Part shown: piece after piece, positions 17,530 to 25,956 of the stretch
Position numbering within the stretch: the stretch's first letter is position 1
Layout: each line of letters opens with the position of its first letter
Assembly (NCBI RefSeq): GCF_000827555.1
Contig: NZ_CDOI01000155.1
Location: 1-59,083 of the forward strand
Length of the DNA stretch: 59,083 nucleotides
Direction of reading: 5' to 3'
Origin: Capnocytophaga canis
GTDB taxonomy: Bacteria > Bacteroidota > Bacteroidia > Flavobacteriales > Flavobacteriaceae
The notes under the pieces: model-generated
Told to the model about the DNA's origin: nothing
What the model saw: the letters and a program-made list of their open reading frames with translations, nothing else
Databases searched by the model: none
Made by a program: the position numbers and the translations under genes

Positions 17530-18213
17530 TTAATACTCTTTATTTAACAAATCAGGACGTCTATTTTTGGTGTGTTCATAGGCTTTTTCTTCCCGCCACT
17601 GTTCAATTTCAGGGAAATTTCCACTCATCAACACCTCTGGGACATCCCAACCTTTGTAAGAAGCGGGACGCGTATAAACAGGTGGTGCAAGTAAATTATC
17701 TTGGAAAGAATCTGTTAAAGCAGAAGTTTCATCGTTCAGTACCCCTGGAATCAGGCGGATGATAGCGTCACACAGAACGGCAGCACCCAATTCTCCTCCC
17801 GAAAGTACATAATCTCCGATAGAAATTTCTTTCGTAATAAATTGATCTCTAACACGTTGATCAACTCCTTTATAGTGTCCACAAAGAATAATGATATTTT
17901 CATAAAGTGATAACCGATTTGCTATCTTTTGATTTAGTGTTTCACCATCAGGAGTCATATAAATGATCTCATCGTACGAACGTTCAGCTTTCAAGGCCGA
18001 TATGCATTTGTCGATAGGCTCAATCATAAGTACCATTCCAGCTCCGCCACCAAATTGGTAGTCATCTACTTGTTTATAACTCCCTGTGCTATAATCTCTT
18101 AAATTATGGAAATAGACCTCAACAAGTCCTTTTTTTACAGCACGTTGCATGATCGAAGCATTAAATGGACTTTCTATCAATTCAGGAATAACTGAAATAA
18201 TATCAATACGCAT
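17530..18213 (-). CDS. trmD: tRNA (guanine-N1-)-methyltransferase TrmD
   Basis: A 227-residue SPOUT-class methyltransferase making m1G37 in tRNA, needed to keep the reading frame. It shows [21 protein letters not shown], the [15 protein letters not shown] region with the catalytic Asp side, and the trefoil-knot SAM site [14 protein letters not shown] followed by [15 protein letters not shown]. Length is normal. It starts 1 nt after the stop of the coiled-coil protein gene, so the two are co-transcribed. Confidence 0.96.
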   Translation of the reverse strand: MRIDIISVIPELIESPFNASIMQRAVKKGLVEVYFHNLRDYSTGSYKQVDDYQFGGGAGMVLMIEPIDKCISALKAERSYDEIIYMTPDGETLNQKIANRLSLYENIIILCGHYKGVDQRVRDQFITKEISIGDYVLSGGELGAAVLCDAIIRLIPGVLNDETSALTDSFQDNLLAPPVYTRPASYKGWDVPEVLMSGNFPEIEQWREEKAYEHTKNRRPDLLNKEY

Positions 18214-18214
18214 T

Positions 18215-18820
18215 TTATCTGTGTTTGTTAATTTCGTCCTGTAACTGACGACGTACTTTTTGCTCTCTTTCGATTGCCGATTTTCTGTAATTTTCGTATT
18301 CCTCTTGTAAATCGTTTAAATCTTGCATTGATTTTTTGGCTATGACATTGCTATTGGAGTAGCGGTAGATATAAAAAACAAGCATAGCTATCAACAATAA
18401 AACGATGCTCCACATAATCAGTGAATATGTAGATTTTGGTAGTAAAATACCCAGAAGACTAACACTATCTTTTTCATTACGTGTCTCTTCAAGTGTATTT
18501 TCCAATGAAAGAATATTGTTATTCAATTTCTTTATTTCATTTTCGTGGGCATCGACAACCTGCTGTTGAGCTTTAATTTTTGATTTTACGCTTTCCAAAC
18601 TATCCATCACGTTGCGTTGATAAACAGTTAGGCTACCTTTGTCGATAACTTTATAATTTTGCCACGAATTAGACTGAGAAATTAGATTTTCAAATTGGCT
18701 GTTAAGCGTATTCTCTTTTTTCTGATTTTTTGTGTTTTGGATACGCGTACCTTCCTGTGCATTAACAATTGGACAAGTAAAAAGTATTGTGAATGCTCCA
18801 ATTAATAATTGTTTTTTCAT
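18215..18820 (-). CDS. Coiled-coil membrane protein encoded with trmD
   Basis: A 201-residue protein with a signal peptide ([22 protein letters not shown]). A long heptad-rich helix at about 75-120 ([20 protein letters not shown]) is followed by one membrane segment at about 130-150 ([19 protein letters not shown]) and a second charged coiled coil at the C-terminus. Homologues in flavobacteria are often labelled tRNA (guanine-N1)-methyltransferase, apparently by transfer from neighbouring trmD. Nothing in this sequence supports methyltransferase activity. Function unknown; the topology suggests an envelope scaffold. Confidence 0.75.
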   Translation of the reverse strand: MKKQLLIGAFTILFTCPIVNAQEGTRIQNTKNQKKENTLNSQFENLISQSNSWQNYKVIDKGSLTVYQRNVMDSLESVKSKIKAQQQVVDAHENEIKKLNNNILSLENTLEETRNEKDSVSLLGILLPKSTYSLIMWSIVLLLIAMLVFYIYRYSNSNVIAKKSMQDLNDLQEEYENYRKSAIEREQKVRRQLQDEINKHR

Positions 18821-18847
18821 TTTTTGTAACTATTCCTTTTTAGGAAA

Positions 18848-18855
18848 CAAATATA
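18848..18855 (-). promoter_or_regulatory. -7 promoter element of the coiled-coil/trmD operon
   Basis: Minus strand TATATTTG, 27 nt before the ATG at 18820. A TTTG lies 14 bp further upstream (18870-18873), closer than ideal. Confidence 0.5.
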
Positions 18856-18879
18856 GATAGATAATTGCACAAAATAAAA

Positions 18880-19114
18880 AAATATTCAAAAAAATATAAT
18901 TTTTACCATAAAATAATTTTTATATGGGCGAGTTAGATAAATGTTCTCAGATTTATTTTATTGAAAATAAATGTATTAATGTTTTTTTTACTTCTGTAGT
19001 TTTATAAAATCAAAAATAATAACATGTTTTGCTTCAAAAAAATATTTATAAGTAACTTAAAATTAATAGGATATAAAATATTTTCAAAAAAAATAAAAAA
19101 AATAAGCTATAAAA
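18880..19114. other. A+T-rich intergenic stretch before tRNA-Ser
   Basis: Long A and T runs; no gene or structured element seen apart from the flanking promoters. Confidence 0.5.
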
Positions 19115-19145
19115 TTTGCAGGAATAAAAAAAAGTCGTACTTTTG
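19115..19145 (+). promoter_or_regulatory. Promoter of tRNA-Ser
   Basis: TTTG (19115-19118), a 19-bp spacer, TACTTTTG (19138-19145), 31 nt before the tRNA. Confidence 0.8.
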
Positions 19146-19176
19146 CAACCGCATAAGTGAGATAACAAGTGCAATT

Positions 19177-19261
19177 GGAGAGATGGCAGAGCGGTCGAAT
19201 GCGGCGGTCTTGAAAACCGTTGAGGGTAACACCTCCGGGGGTTCGAATCCCTCTCTCTCCG
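19177..19261 (+). tRNA. tRNA-Ser (anticodon TGA)
   Basis: A class II tRNA of about 85 nt. The acceptor stem GGAGAGA pairs with TCTCTCC, discriminator G. The anticodon stem CGGT/ACCG encloses loop CTTGAAA, giving anticodon TGA (codon UCA). A long variable arm (GAGGGTAACACCTC region) is followed by the T arm GGGGGTTCGAATCCCTC. CCA is not encoded. Confidence 0.96.
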
Positions 19262-19267
19262 CAGTAA

Positions 19268-19307
19268 AGGGTGTAAATCGAGTAACTACTTGGTTTACAC
19301 TTTTTTT
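19268..19307 (+). terminator. Terminator after tRNA-Ser
   Basis: AGGGTGTAAA (19268-19277) pairs with TTTACACTTT (19294-19303) including two G-U pairs, followed by a T run. Confidence 0.75.
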
Positions 19308-19452
19308 ATGTTTTTCAAGTTTTTTTTCTCTTAAATATTAATTTTCTTTGTAACATTTAATCTAAATACGAAAAAAAACGCGTGAAGTCGTTTTATGTGC
19401 AAAATTACGACAGACATTTTTTTGTTTGCTATGAACTTTAGAAAAATAGATG

Positions 19453-19460
19453 TAAATTTG
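19453..19460 (+). promoter_or_regulatory. -7 promoter element of the AAA+ ATPase gene
   Basis: TAAATTTG, 23 nt before the ATG at 19484. Two overlapping TTTG copies (19421-19428) lie 24-28 bp upstream, slightly further than ideal. Confidence 0.5.
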
Positions 19461-19483
19461 TCAGCGATTGTAATTTAAAAGAA

Positions 19484-20191
19484 ATGGTAACAAGCGATTT
19501 TATAATCCATGATAGGGAATCAATCCCTTTCGAGGATATTTTTCTGTCCGATGAAAATAAAACGGCATTGCAACAACTTATCAAAGAACACGAACATATT
19601 GCCGAATTAATGAAATATGGCCTACAAGCTGATAACAAAATTTTATTTTATGGAGCTTCTGGTTGTGGAAAAACAACCACCGCAAAATCAATCGCTAATC
19701 GGTTGGGAAAATCTATTTTCATATTGAATTTGAGTAATTTAGTAAATTCTCGTATCGGAGAAACTTCAAAAAATTTAAAAGCAGTTTTTGATAAAGCTCA
19801 GCGCGAAAAGGCTGTTTTATTTTTAGATGAATTTGACCAAATCGGTAAAACTCGTACTGACGACGAACGAGATGTGGGTGAAATGCGTCGTTTAGTGAAT
19901 ACGATTATCCAATTATTTGATTATTTTCCAAAAGAAGGTGTGTTAATTTGTGCTACTAACCATATTGATTTTATTGATTTTGCTCTTCTACGGCGTTTTC
20001 AATTGAAATTAGATTATGAAATGCCGTCAAGAGAGCGTTTAGATGCCTATTATGATAAAATTTTAGCTGATTTTCCCGAAAAATTTACAAATATCGACCG
20101 GAAATATGATATTTCCTACGCTGAAGTAAAGGATTATATTCATACACAAATGAAAAAAGCAATTATTTATTCATTAGAAAATTCGTATTGA
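19484..20191 (+). CDS. Small AAA+ ATPase, orphan of the type often paired with a protease
   Basis: A 235-residue single-domain classical AAA ATPase. Walker A is GASGCGKTT (57-65), Walker B is VLFLDEFD (111-118), sensor 1 is CATNH with Asn159, and arginine fingers are in LLRRF (170-171). GETSKNLKAVFDKA and the RDVGEMRRLVNTIIQ stretch match a family of stand-alone ATPases usually encoded next to a subtilisin-like S8 peptidase (the IetA/IetS arrangement). Here no S8 gene follows. The next gene is an HtrA protease with its own promoter 112 bp away. The protein is short for the family and has little N-terminal region. Substrate unknown. Confidence 0.75.
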   Translation: MVTSDFIIHDRESIPFEDIFLSDENKTALQQLIKEHEHIAELMKYGLQADNKILFYGASGCGKTTTAKSIANRLGKSIFILNLSNLVNSRIGETSKNLKAVFDKAQREKAVLFLDEFDQIGKTRTDDERDVGEMRRLVNTIIQLFDYFPKEGVLICATNHIDFIDFALLRRFQLKLDYEMPSRERLDAYYDKILADFPEKFTNIDRKYDISYAEVKDYIHTQMKKAIIYSLENSY

Positions 20192-20225
20192 TTTTCTTAA
20201 AATGACCTTAGTCTATCCGTGCTTT

Positions 20226-20242
20226 TTGGCATAATTATTGCA
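20226..20242 (+). promoter_or_regulatory. Sigma-54-like promoter upstream of htrA
   Basis: TTGGCATAATTATTGCA contains GG and GC separated by exactly 10 bp within TTGGCA-N6-TTGCA, close to the -24/-12 consensus (TGGCAC-N5-TTGCW). It ends about 60 nt before the htrA ATG. It would need RpoN and an enhancer-binding activator, neither of which is in this window. Confidence 0.5.
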
Positions 20243-20303
20243 CAATATGAAATGACTTTGTTAAAAATATAATATTAAAATAATTGATTAAAATTTAAAC
20301 CGT

Positions 20304-21710
20304 ATGAAGAATTATGCAAGTATTGTATCGGCTGCTTTTTTAGGCGGTATACTATCGTTAGGGGGGTATAAATTGTTTCTTGACAAAACAGATTCCGTTG
20401 CACAACCCGTGATAACTGAAAAACCAAATTTTGTACAAACCAATAACCATGTTGGCGGAACTCGTTTTGAATTGAATGAAAACAGTTTTGTTGAGGCAGC
20501 AAATAAAACTGTCAATAGTGTGGTACACATCAAAAATGTAGCTACTAAACAAGGTGGAGGAAATTCCGTTTTTGATTTATTTTATGGTGGAGGAAGCCAA
20601 ACTCAAGTTGGAACAGGCTCAGGAGTAATTATCACTCCCGATGGGTATATCGTGACCAACAACCATGTCATAGCTGATGCTACTACTTTGGAAGTTACCC
20701 TCAACAACAACAAAACTTACACGGCTAAGTTGATAGGCACTGATGTTTCATCAGATATAGCATTGCTTAAAATTGAGGCCGAAGAACAACTGCCTTTTTT
20801 AACCTTTGCTGATTCTGATAACACTCAAATAGGGGAGTGGGTGTTAGCTGTAGGGAATCCTTTTAATTTGAACTCAACCGTAACAGCAGGGATTATCAGT
20901 GCTAAAGCACGTAATATTAGTGAACGAAGTAATGATAAAGTAGAATCGTTTATTCAAACTGATGCTGTTGTAAATCGAGGTAACAGCGGAGGTGCTTTGG
21001 TAAATCTAAAAGGTGATTTAATAGGCATAAATACAGCTATTACTTCAACAACAGGTACTTATATGGGATATTCGTTTGCTGTTCCGAGTAATATAGCCAA
21101 AAAGGTGATTGAAGATTTGATTGAATACGGCAACGTACAACGCGGTGTATTGGGGGTTCGAGGAACCGAATTAAACTCTATCAATGCAGAAAGATTAGGC
21201 ATAAAACAAACCGAAGGTTTCTATGTGGATTCAGTAGATGAGGAATCAGGAGCAGGGGCTGCAGGTATTAAAAAAGGAGATATAATCAAGCAAATTGATA
21301 ATGTTCGTATTCACAAGTACTCCGACTTGAGTGGTTATATTGCTTCTAAGCGTCCAGGTGATCAGCTTAAAGTGATATACGACCGAGAAGGAAAAGAACG
21401 TAATACGACAGTTAACTTAAAGAAAAATACTACTTATGTGGTTAACACTTTGGGCTTGGAGGTTAAAAACCTTTCGGAAGTTGACCAAAAGAAATTTAAA
21501 ACCAAAACAGGAGTTAAAGTTACGGGAGCTTCCCAATTTTATGAATACAACAATGTTTCGGTGGTAGGAAAGGTGTTAGTTGCAGTAAATTCAAAACCTA
21601 TTAAAGATATTGATGAATTGAAAAATATCGTAGCAAGTCTTTCATCAAGAAACCGAAATTCATTGGAGTTAATCAATGAAAAAGGAGAAAGAGAACGACT
21701 TTTCTTCTAA
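20304..21710 (+). CDS. htrA: Do-like periplasmic serine protease (HtrA/DegP family)
   Basis: A 468-residue periplasmic protease/chaperone with an N-terminal signal or anchor (residues about 5-25). The trypsin-fold catalytic triad is His121 (TNNHVI), Asp151 (SSDIALL) and Ser228 (GNSGGAL). A PDZ domain at about 275-365 includes GAGAAGIKKGDIIKQI, and a shorter, more divergent second PDZ runs from about 375 to the end. Such proteins degrade or refold damaged envelope proteins. A sigma-54-like site upstream and a large hairpin downstream make it a single-gene unit, suggesting stress-dependent control. Confidence 0.94.
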   Translation: MKNYASIVSAAFLGGILSLGGYKLFLDKTDSVAQPVITEKPNFVQTNNHVGGTRFELNENSFVEAANKTVNSVVHIKNVATKQGGGNSVFDLFYGGGSQTQVGTGSGVIITPDGYIVTNNHVIADATTLEVTLNNNKTYTAKLIGTDVSSDIALLKIEAEEQLPFLTFADSDNTQIGEWVLAVGNPFNLNSTVTAGIISAKARNISERSNDKVESFIQTDAVVNRGNSGGALVNLKGDLIGINTAITSTTGTYMGYSFAVPSNIAKKVIEDLIEYGNVQRGVLGVRGTELNSINAERLGIKQTEGFYVDSVDEESGAGAAGIKKGDIIKQIDNVRIHKYSDLSGYIASKRPGDQLKVIYDREGKERNTTVNLKKNTTYVVNTLGLEVKNLSEVDQKKFKTKTGVKVTGASQFYEYNNVSVVGKVLVAVNSKPIKDIDELKNIVASLSSRNRNSLELINEKGERERLFF

Positions 21711-21728
21711 AAAGAATAATCTTTTTTA

Positions 21729-21795
21729 TGAGACTATCCAAAGGGATTGAAGTTTTTATCGGTATCCCATAAAACAATTTTCTTGGATAGTCTCA
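21729..21795 (+). terminator. Long nested hairpin after htrA
   Basis: A 13-bp perfect outer stem (21729-21741 with 21783-21795) encloses a second stem GGGAT/ATCCC (21743-21747 with 21764-21768). It is followed by TTTATTTTC. It is larger than a typical terminator, and its outer stem sequence resembles that of the katA terminator. Confidence 0.6.
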
Positions 21796-21920
21796 TTTAT
21801 TTTCAAATTGTACTCCAACCTGTAACTCAGAATTTTTTATTGAAGCCTATTGTAGTCGGTGAAAAATAAAAATTAGGGGAGCCGTTGCTTTTCTTTAATA
21901 TATATTCTAAAAAGTAAGAA

Positions 21921-22394
21921 ATGAATATCAAACTAATTACAATAGGGAAAACTGATAATTCAAATTTGCAACAACTTATTTCAGATTATGAAAAACGATT
22001 GTTGCACTACATAAATTTTGAATTGGTAACCATTCCCGACCTTAAGAATAGTAAATCGTTGAGTGAAGAACAGCAAAAAACGAAAGAAGGAGAGTTGATT
22101 TTGAAGCAAATAGAGCTTTCGCACGAACTAATCCTTTTAGATGAAAGAGGAAAAGAATATACTTCTGTTGGTTTTTCAGAATACATTCAAAAAAAACTGA
22201 ATACAGGCATCAAACAGCTTACGTTTGTGATTGGAGGACCTTATGGATTTTCTCAAGAGGTGTATGCACGAGCCAATGGAATGCTTTCTTTGTCGAAATT
22301 GACGTTTTCGCATCAGATGATTCGATTATTTTTTGTTGAGCAAGTTTATCGAGCATTTACTATTCTCAAGAATGAACCTTATCATCATAGATAG
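21921..22394 (+). CDS. rlmH: 23S rRNA (pseudouridine1915-N3)-methyltransferase RlmH
   Basis: A 157-residue SPOUT methyltransferase acting on helix 69 of 23S rRNA in assembled ribosomes. MNIKLITIGKTDN at the start, LDERGKEYTSVGFSEYI in the middle, FVIGGPYGFS as the SAM-binding knot and LTFSHQMIRLFFVEQVYRA at the end are all typical. Length is normal. It is single-gene and convergent with the DUF6607 gene. Confidence 0.96.
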   Translation: MNIKLITIGKTDNSNLQQLISDYEKRLLHYINFELVTIPDLKNSKSLSEEQQKTKEGELILKQIELSHELILLDERGKEYTSVGFSEYIQKKLNTGIKQLTFVIGGPYGFSQEVYARANGMLSLSKLTFSHQMIRLFFVEQVYRAFTILKNEPYHHR

Positions 22395-22463
22395 TCGCCT
22401 TTTTCGATAAATTGGAATGATAACTTGGATAGAGGTTAATTGTTTGATTTTAAAGCAAAAATT

Positions 22464-22557
22464 AAACACACAAAACAGAATTCCTCACATAGTCTCTCTC
22501 TGTTAAAAAAGTCGGATAAAGATGCATTTAAAGTGAGTGAATTCGTTTTGTGTGTTT
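22464..22557. terminator. Large bidirectional hairpin between rlmH and the DUF6607 gene
   Basis: Three stacked stems separated by single-nt bulges: 22464-22476 with 22545-22557 (13 bp), GAATTC with GAATTC (22478-22483, 22539-22544), and CTCAC with GTGAG (22484-22488, 22533-22537). The total is about 24 bp around a loop of roughly 44 nt. T-rich runs follow on both strands, so it probably ends both convergent transcripts. Confidence 0.75.
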
Positions 22558-22574
22558 TTCTTAAAAATTATTTC

Positions 22575-23471
22575 TTAGAGGACAAATTTTTGAATGATTT
22601 CGTCTATTTTTTCTTTGGTTTTGTAATTTTCTTCGTCGAAAAGATACTCAAAAAGGGTTTTTCCGTCTACTTTTGTTTCAAAACGTAGTGTTGCGTTTTT
22701 AGCATATATTTCATTCCATTTTGCTCGTACTAATCCCCATTTTTCGTTGTGTTTTTTCCAAAAATCTTTAGCAGCTTTACATTTTTCATCATCTACTTTC
22801 TTGTAGGTATTATATCCTTTCTCTTGGGCAATTACTAAATCATCTTTTCCATCACGTCGGAGAATTTTATCATTGTCTTGTTCATGTAACCAACCATAAT
22901 TGGTGATTTCATGTCGATTTCTTCGGAACATCACATTGTAATCGCTTCTCACTTCTTCTTCGCGACGAGGTAGAGGAGAAACAACCTCACTTTCCCAAAA
23001 ACTTTTTCCGTCAACGTGTACCCATGTAGCTGTTTGTTCGTAACGAGGACTATCGTCTACTTGGAACACTTTTTGTGTCCATTGACCTTTTACGTCACTT
23101 TTCGGTTTTTGTGAGAAAAGCCACTGATCCCCAAGTTCATAGGTGTAAAAATTTCTGTTTTGATATTCCCAATCTTGTCTCCAATGTTTGATGATACGTT
23201 CGTTACCTTTCTTTCCAACAATTAATAAATGCTGTAATACAATTTTATCCTTTTTGTCTTCAACAGCTTCTACCCATTCCAATGCTTTTGAACGGCTGGG
23301 CTTTGATGGAACATAGGTGGAATCAGCTCCATATCGAAAAGTTTCAGCATATCGAAAAGTTACCTCATAGCAACCACACATGTTTTTTATGGCAGCAATG
23401 TCTTTTTTGTTTTGTGCATATCCATTGATAAATAGACTGAGTGTTAAAATTAAAATGTTTACTTTTTTCAT
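22575..23471 (-). CDS. DUF6607 family exported protein
   Basis: A 298-residue protein with signal peptide MKKVNILILTLSLFINGYAQ. The mature part starts KKDIAAIKNMCGCYEVTF, with a Cys pair, and is rich in Trp/Tyr, with HWRQDWEYQNR, TATWVHVDG and NYGWLHEQDND. It fits a conserved family of unknown function in Bacteroidota (DUF6607). The ATG at 23471 is chosen because the longer frame from 23501 would begin inside the -7 promoter element (23499-23506). It could be an envelope beta-barrel or lipocalin-like protein, but this is unproven. Confidence 0.78.
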   Translation of the reverse strand: MKKVNILILTLSLFINGYAQNKKDIAAIKNMCGCYEVTFRYAETFRYGADSTYVPSKPSRSKALEWVEAVEDKKDKIVLQHLLIVGKKGNERIIKHWRQDWEYQNRNFYTYELGDQWLFSQKPKSDVKGQWTQKVFQVDDSPRYEQTATWVHVDGKSFWESEVVSPLPRREEEVRSDYNVMFRRNRHEITNYGWLHEQDNDKILRRDGKDDLVIAQEKGYNTYKKVDDEKCKAAKDFWKKHNEKWGLVRAKWNEIYAKNATLRFETKVDGKTLFEYLFDEENYKTKEKIDEIIQKFVL

Positions 23472-23498
23472 TTTATTTATGTTTAGATTAATTCTCGG

Positions 23499-23506
23499 CA
23501 AAGATA
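23499..23506 (-). promoter_or_regulatory. -7 promoter element of the DUF6607 gene
   Basis: Minus strand TATCTTTG, 27 nt before the ATG at 23471. It decides the start, since a longer reading frame would overlap it. Confidence 0.6.
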
Positions 23507-23622
23507 TAAAAGTTTATTAAGAATTAAAATAAATAAAGATATTTTTAATTTTCTAAAAGAAGCATCTCAAATCTACTAAGGTTTCGGATAATCTTCTTTG
23601 ATTGTGTTATTTAGCAATTAAA

Positions 23623-25077
23623 TTAATTCCTTTTGTGTAATAACAATAGTCCGAAAAAAGTTAAAATTCCATTAACAGCAATGCTTACAAAACCGAAATC
23701 AAACTTGAAATGATTTTTTAAGTAAATACTTAAAGCATAAGTAAGTAGGGGAGAGGCTATACATACCAGCCATACCCATTTGTCATGGATTTTCATATTT
23801 GTAAACATTCCGAAGATAAACAAGCCTAATAAAGGTCCATAGGTGTATCCAGCAATGTTGAAAATCAGAGAGATAACGTCGCCCTTACTTTGAGAAAATA
23901 TCATTATGATACAAAAAATAACAATCGAAAAACCGAACAAAGCTAAATTTTTGTAACGTTTTTTCTGTTGAGATGTTTTTTTCGACATATCCAAAAAATC
24001 ATACGTAAAGGATGTCGTCAATGCCGTTAATGCTGAATCAATACTTGAGAAAGATGCTGCAATGATGCCCAATAAAAAACACATTCCTGCGACAATACCC
24101 AAATAATTTAAAGCCAGATTAGGGAACAAATTGTCGGTATTTAATACCAAACCCTTAGGGTCAATTTCCAATATAATTCCCATGTTTTCAGCATAGATAT
24201 ACAATAAAACTCCTAAGCATAAAAACAAAATTTGTGTACCTGCCAACACAAGACTATAAGTGAGCATATTTTTCTGAGCATCCCAAATATTTCTGCAAGT
24301 TAGTGTTTTTTGCATCATATTTTGATCTAATCCAATCATAGCCACCGATACAAAAAAACCTGCAATAAACTGTTTGAAAAAATTATTCCCAGATTTAGTG
24401 TCCCAATTGAAAAAGTCAAAATATTTATGGTTGTAAATCTGCTGTGCAGTTTCAGAAAAAGACATATCTAGCGTATCCGAGATTCCTATTCCAATGGCTA
24501 CAATACTTATAATCAGGAAAAAAGTTTGTAATGTGTCTGTCCAAACGATAGTTTTTATCCCCGATTTAAAGGTATAAAGCCAAACAAAAACAATGATGAT
24601 AATTACTGTTAAGTAAAAAGGAATACCAATTCTGTCAAAAAATGCTAATTGGAGTATTTTAGTAGCCAACATCAATCGTAATGCAGCACCAAACGATTGT
24701 GAAACCAAGAAAATAAGCGACCCCGATTTGTAAGATACTTTACCAAAACGTTCTTTCAAATAACCGTAAATAGACACCAATTGCAAGCGGTAGTACAAGG
24801 GAGTTAGTACAAATGCGATGAACATATATCCTACTACATTTCCCATCACAAATTGAGAAAAATACAGATGATTATTAGCCACAGATCCAGGCAATGATAC
24901 AAAGGTAACTCCCGATAAAGCACTACCTACCATTCCGAAAGCCACTAAAAACCAAGCGGATTTGCGATCACCCGTAAAAAAGGTTTCATCACCTGTTTTG
25001 CGTGATGTGAAATAAGAGATAGAGATCAGTATACCGAAATACAGTAGAATTACAAATAGAATCAATTGTACGTTCAT
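23623..25077 (-). CDS. Sodium:solute symporter (SSS family)
   Basis: A 484-residue polytopic inner-membrane protein with about 13 hydrophobic segments. Family features include TSRKTGDETFFTGDRKSAWF at the N-terminus, GSALSGVTFVSLPG, the PLYYRLQLVSIYGYLKERFG segment before TM4, and FSSIDSALTALTTSFTYDFL in TM8-9, where Na+-coordinating Ser/Thr residues lie. It uses sodium-motive force to import an organic solute. The substrate (sugar, sialic acid, carboxylate) cannot be read from sequence, and no catabolic genes flank it. Confidence 0.9.
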   Translation of the reverse strand: MNVQLILFVILLYFGILISISYFTSRKTGDETFFTGDRKSAWFLVAFGMVGSALSGVTFVSLPGSVANNHLYFSQFVMGNVVGYMFIAFVLTPLYYRLQLVSIYGYLKERFGKVSYKSGSLIFLVSQSFGAALRLMLATKILQLAFFDRIGIPFYLTVIIIIVFVWLYTFKSGIKTIVWTDTLQTFFLIISIVAIGIGISDTLDMSFSETAQQIYNHKYFDFFNWDTKSGNNFFKQFIAGFFVSVAMIGLDQNMMQKTLTCRNIWDAQKNMLTYSLVLAGTQILFLCLGVLLYIYAENMGIILEIDPKGLVLNTDNLFPNLALNYLGIVAGMCFLLGIIAASFSSIDSALTALTTSFTYDFLDMSKKTSQQKKRYKNLALFGFSIVIFCIIMIFSQSKGDVISLIFNIAGYTYGPLLGLFIFGMFTNMKIHDKWVWLVCIASPLLTYALSIYLKNHFKFDFGFVSIAVNGILTFFGLLLLHKRN

Positions 25078-25103
25078 ATAAAAAAATCATTTTTGAAGAA
25101 AAA

Positions 25104-25138
25104 GAGGATAAAAATGAGTTATGTTCATCTTTATCCTC
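25104..25138 (-). terminator. Hairpin with T tract between the methyltransferase and symporter genes
   Basis: A 14-bp stem with one mismatch (25104-25117 with 25125-25138) and a 7-nt loop. Reading the minus strand it is followed by TTTTTCTTC. It ends the cupin-methyltransferase transcript. Because a -7 promoter element (25141-25148) lies only 2 bp before it, it also falls at the start of any symporter mRNA. Confidence 0.7.
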
Positions 25139-25140
25139 AG

Positions 25141-25148
25141 CAAAAGTA
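25141..25148 (-). promoter_or_regulatory. Candidate -7 promoter element of the symporter gene
   Basis: Minus strand TACTTTTG, 63 nt before the symporter ATG and immediately before the hairpin at 25104-25138. No clear -33 element. Confidence 0.4.
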
Positions 25149-25171
25149 CATTTTTTTAGAAAACTAAAAAA

Positions 25172-25933
25172 TTATTTTTTTTCAGCTACAATCGCTACTG
25201 CGTTTAGATTATTTTCATACGTGCGGAATACTTTTCGCATCGCTCGAATGCGTTTCCGTGCATCGGGATTGGTAAGAATATTAAATCCTATTTTTAGAGT
25301 TCTGAAAAAACCTTCATCTTGGATCATACGTTTTTTTTCAAGTAGATGCATTGGATTTGTTTCCACTTTTATTGTTTTAAAACCTTCGCTTTCAATTATT
25401 TCACTCCATTCAATCACTGTCAAAGGTCGTGCATTAACCCTTATAACTTGAGCGAGTTCCCGTTGAATGGTAGCTTTGGCCTCAGGGTCAATATCATTGG
25501 GTGTCAATCCAAGCTCATGAACGGCATATAGCCCTCCTGGTTTTAAAATGCGATGTGCCTCACGGATGATTTCCCTTTTGCGGTGATCGGCTTGCATCGT
25601 CAGCATAGCTTCACCATACACCTTATTGGCTACTTGCTCAGGTAATTCGGTTTCGGCAGCGTTTTTGTTGATGATTTGCACATTTTTTCTCGCAAATTTT
25701 TTCCGTAACTTTTCAGCGGCTTCTTGATCAAGTTCTATACCTATGTAATTTTCCGGATTTTTTGCCAATGTTATTTCCGCAGTTAATCCCAATCCTGGAG
25801 CAAATTCCACTACCACATCATCATTGTTAACAACCAAGTTATCAATCATTTTAAGGGTAAGTTCTTTTCCTCCTGGTCGTAATACTTTTTTCCCCATTTT
25901 GGCTAAAAGCCAGTGTCCTTGTTGTTTGTTCAT
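25172..25933 (-). CDS. Class I SAM-dependent methyltransferase
   Basis: A 253-residue methyltransferase. Motif I is VVEFAPGLGLTAEITL (FxPGxG), the acidic end of strand beta2 is YIGIELDQEA, and motif IV/post-motif reads YGEAMLTMQADHRKREIIREAHRILKPGG. The GEAMLTMQ segment is seen in methyltransferases tied to small-molecule or arsenic-like chemistry, but no CxxC metal-binding cysteines are present. It follows the cupin gene by 23 nt, forming a two-gene unit. Substrate unknown. Confidence 0.85.
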   Translation of the reverse strand: MNKQQGHWLLAKMGKKVLRPGGKELTLKMIDNLVVNNDDVVVEFAPGLGLTAEITLAKNPENYIGIELDQEAAEKLRKKFARKNVQIINKNAAETELPEQVANKVYGEAMLTMQADHRKREIIREAHRILKPGGLYAVHELGLTPNDIDPEAKATIQRELAQVIRVNARPLTVIEWSEIIESEGFKTIKVETNPMHLLEKKRMIQDEGFFRTLKIGFNILTNPDARKRIRAMRKVFRTYENNLNAVAIVAEKK

Positions 25934-25956
25934 TACTTATTAATAGTCGGTTATAA

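Noticed and set aside
19024-19341. A 105-codon frame over tRNA-Ser
   Set aside because: It runs through the tRNA gene and its promoter and terminator; Lys/Ile-rich low complexity.
22440-22688. An 82-codon plus-strand frame
   Set aside because: It spans the large hairpin and the antisense end of the DUF6607 gene; low-complexity Phe/Lys sequence.
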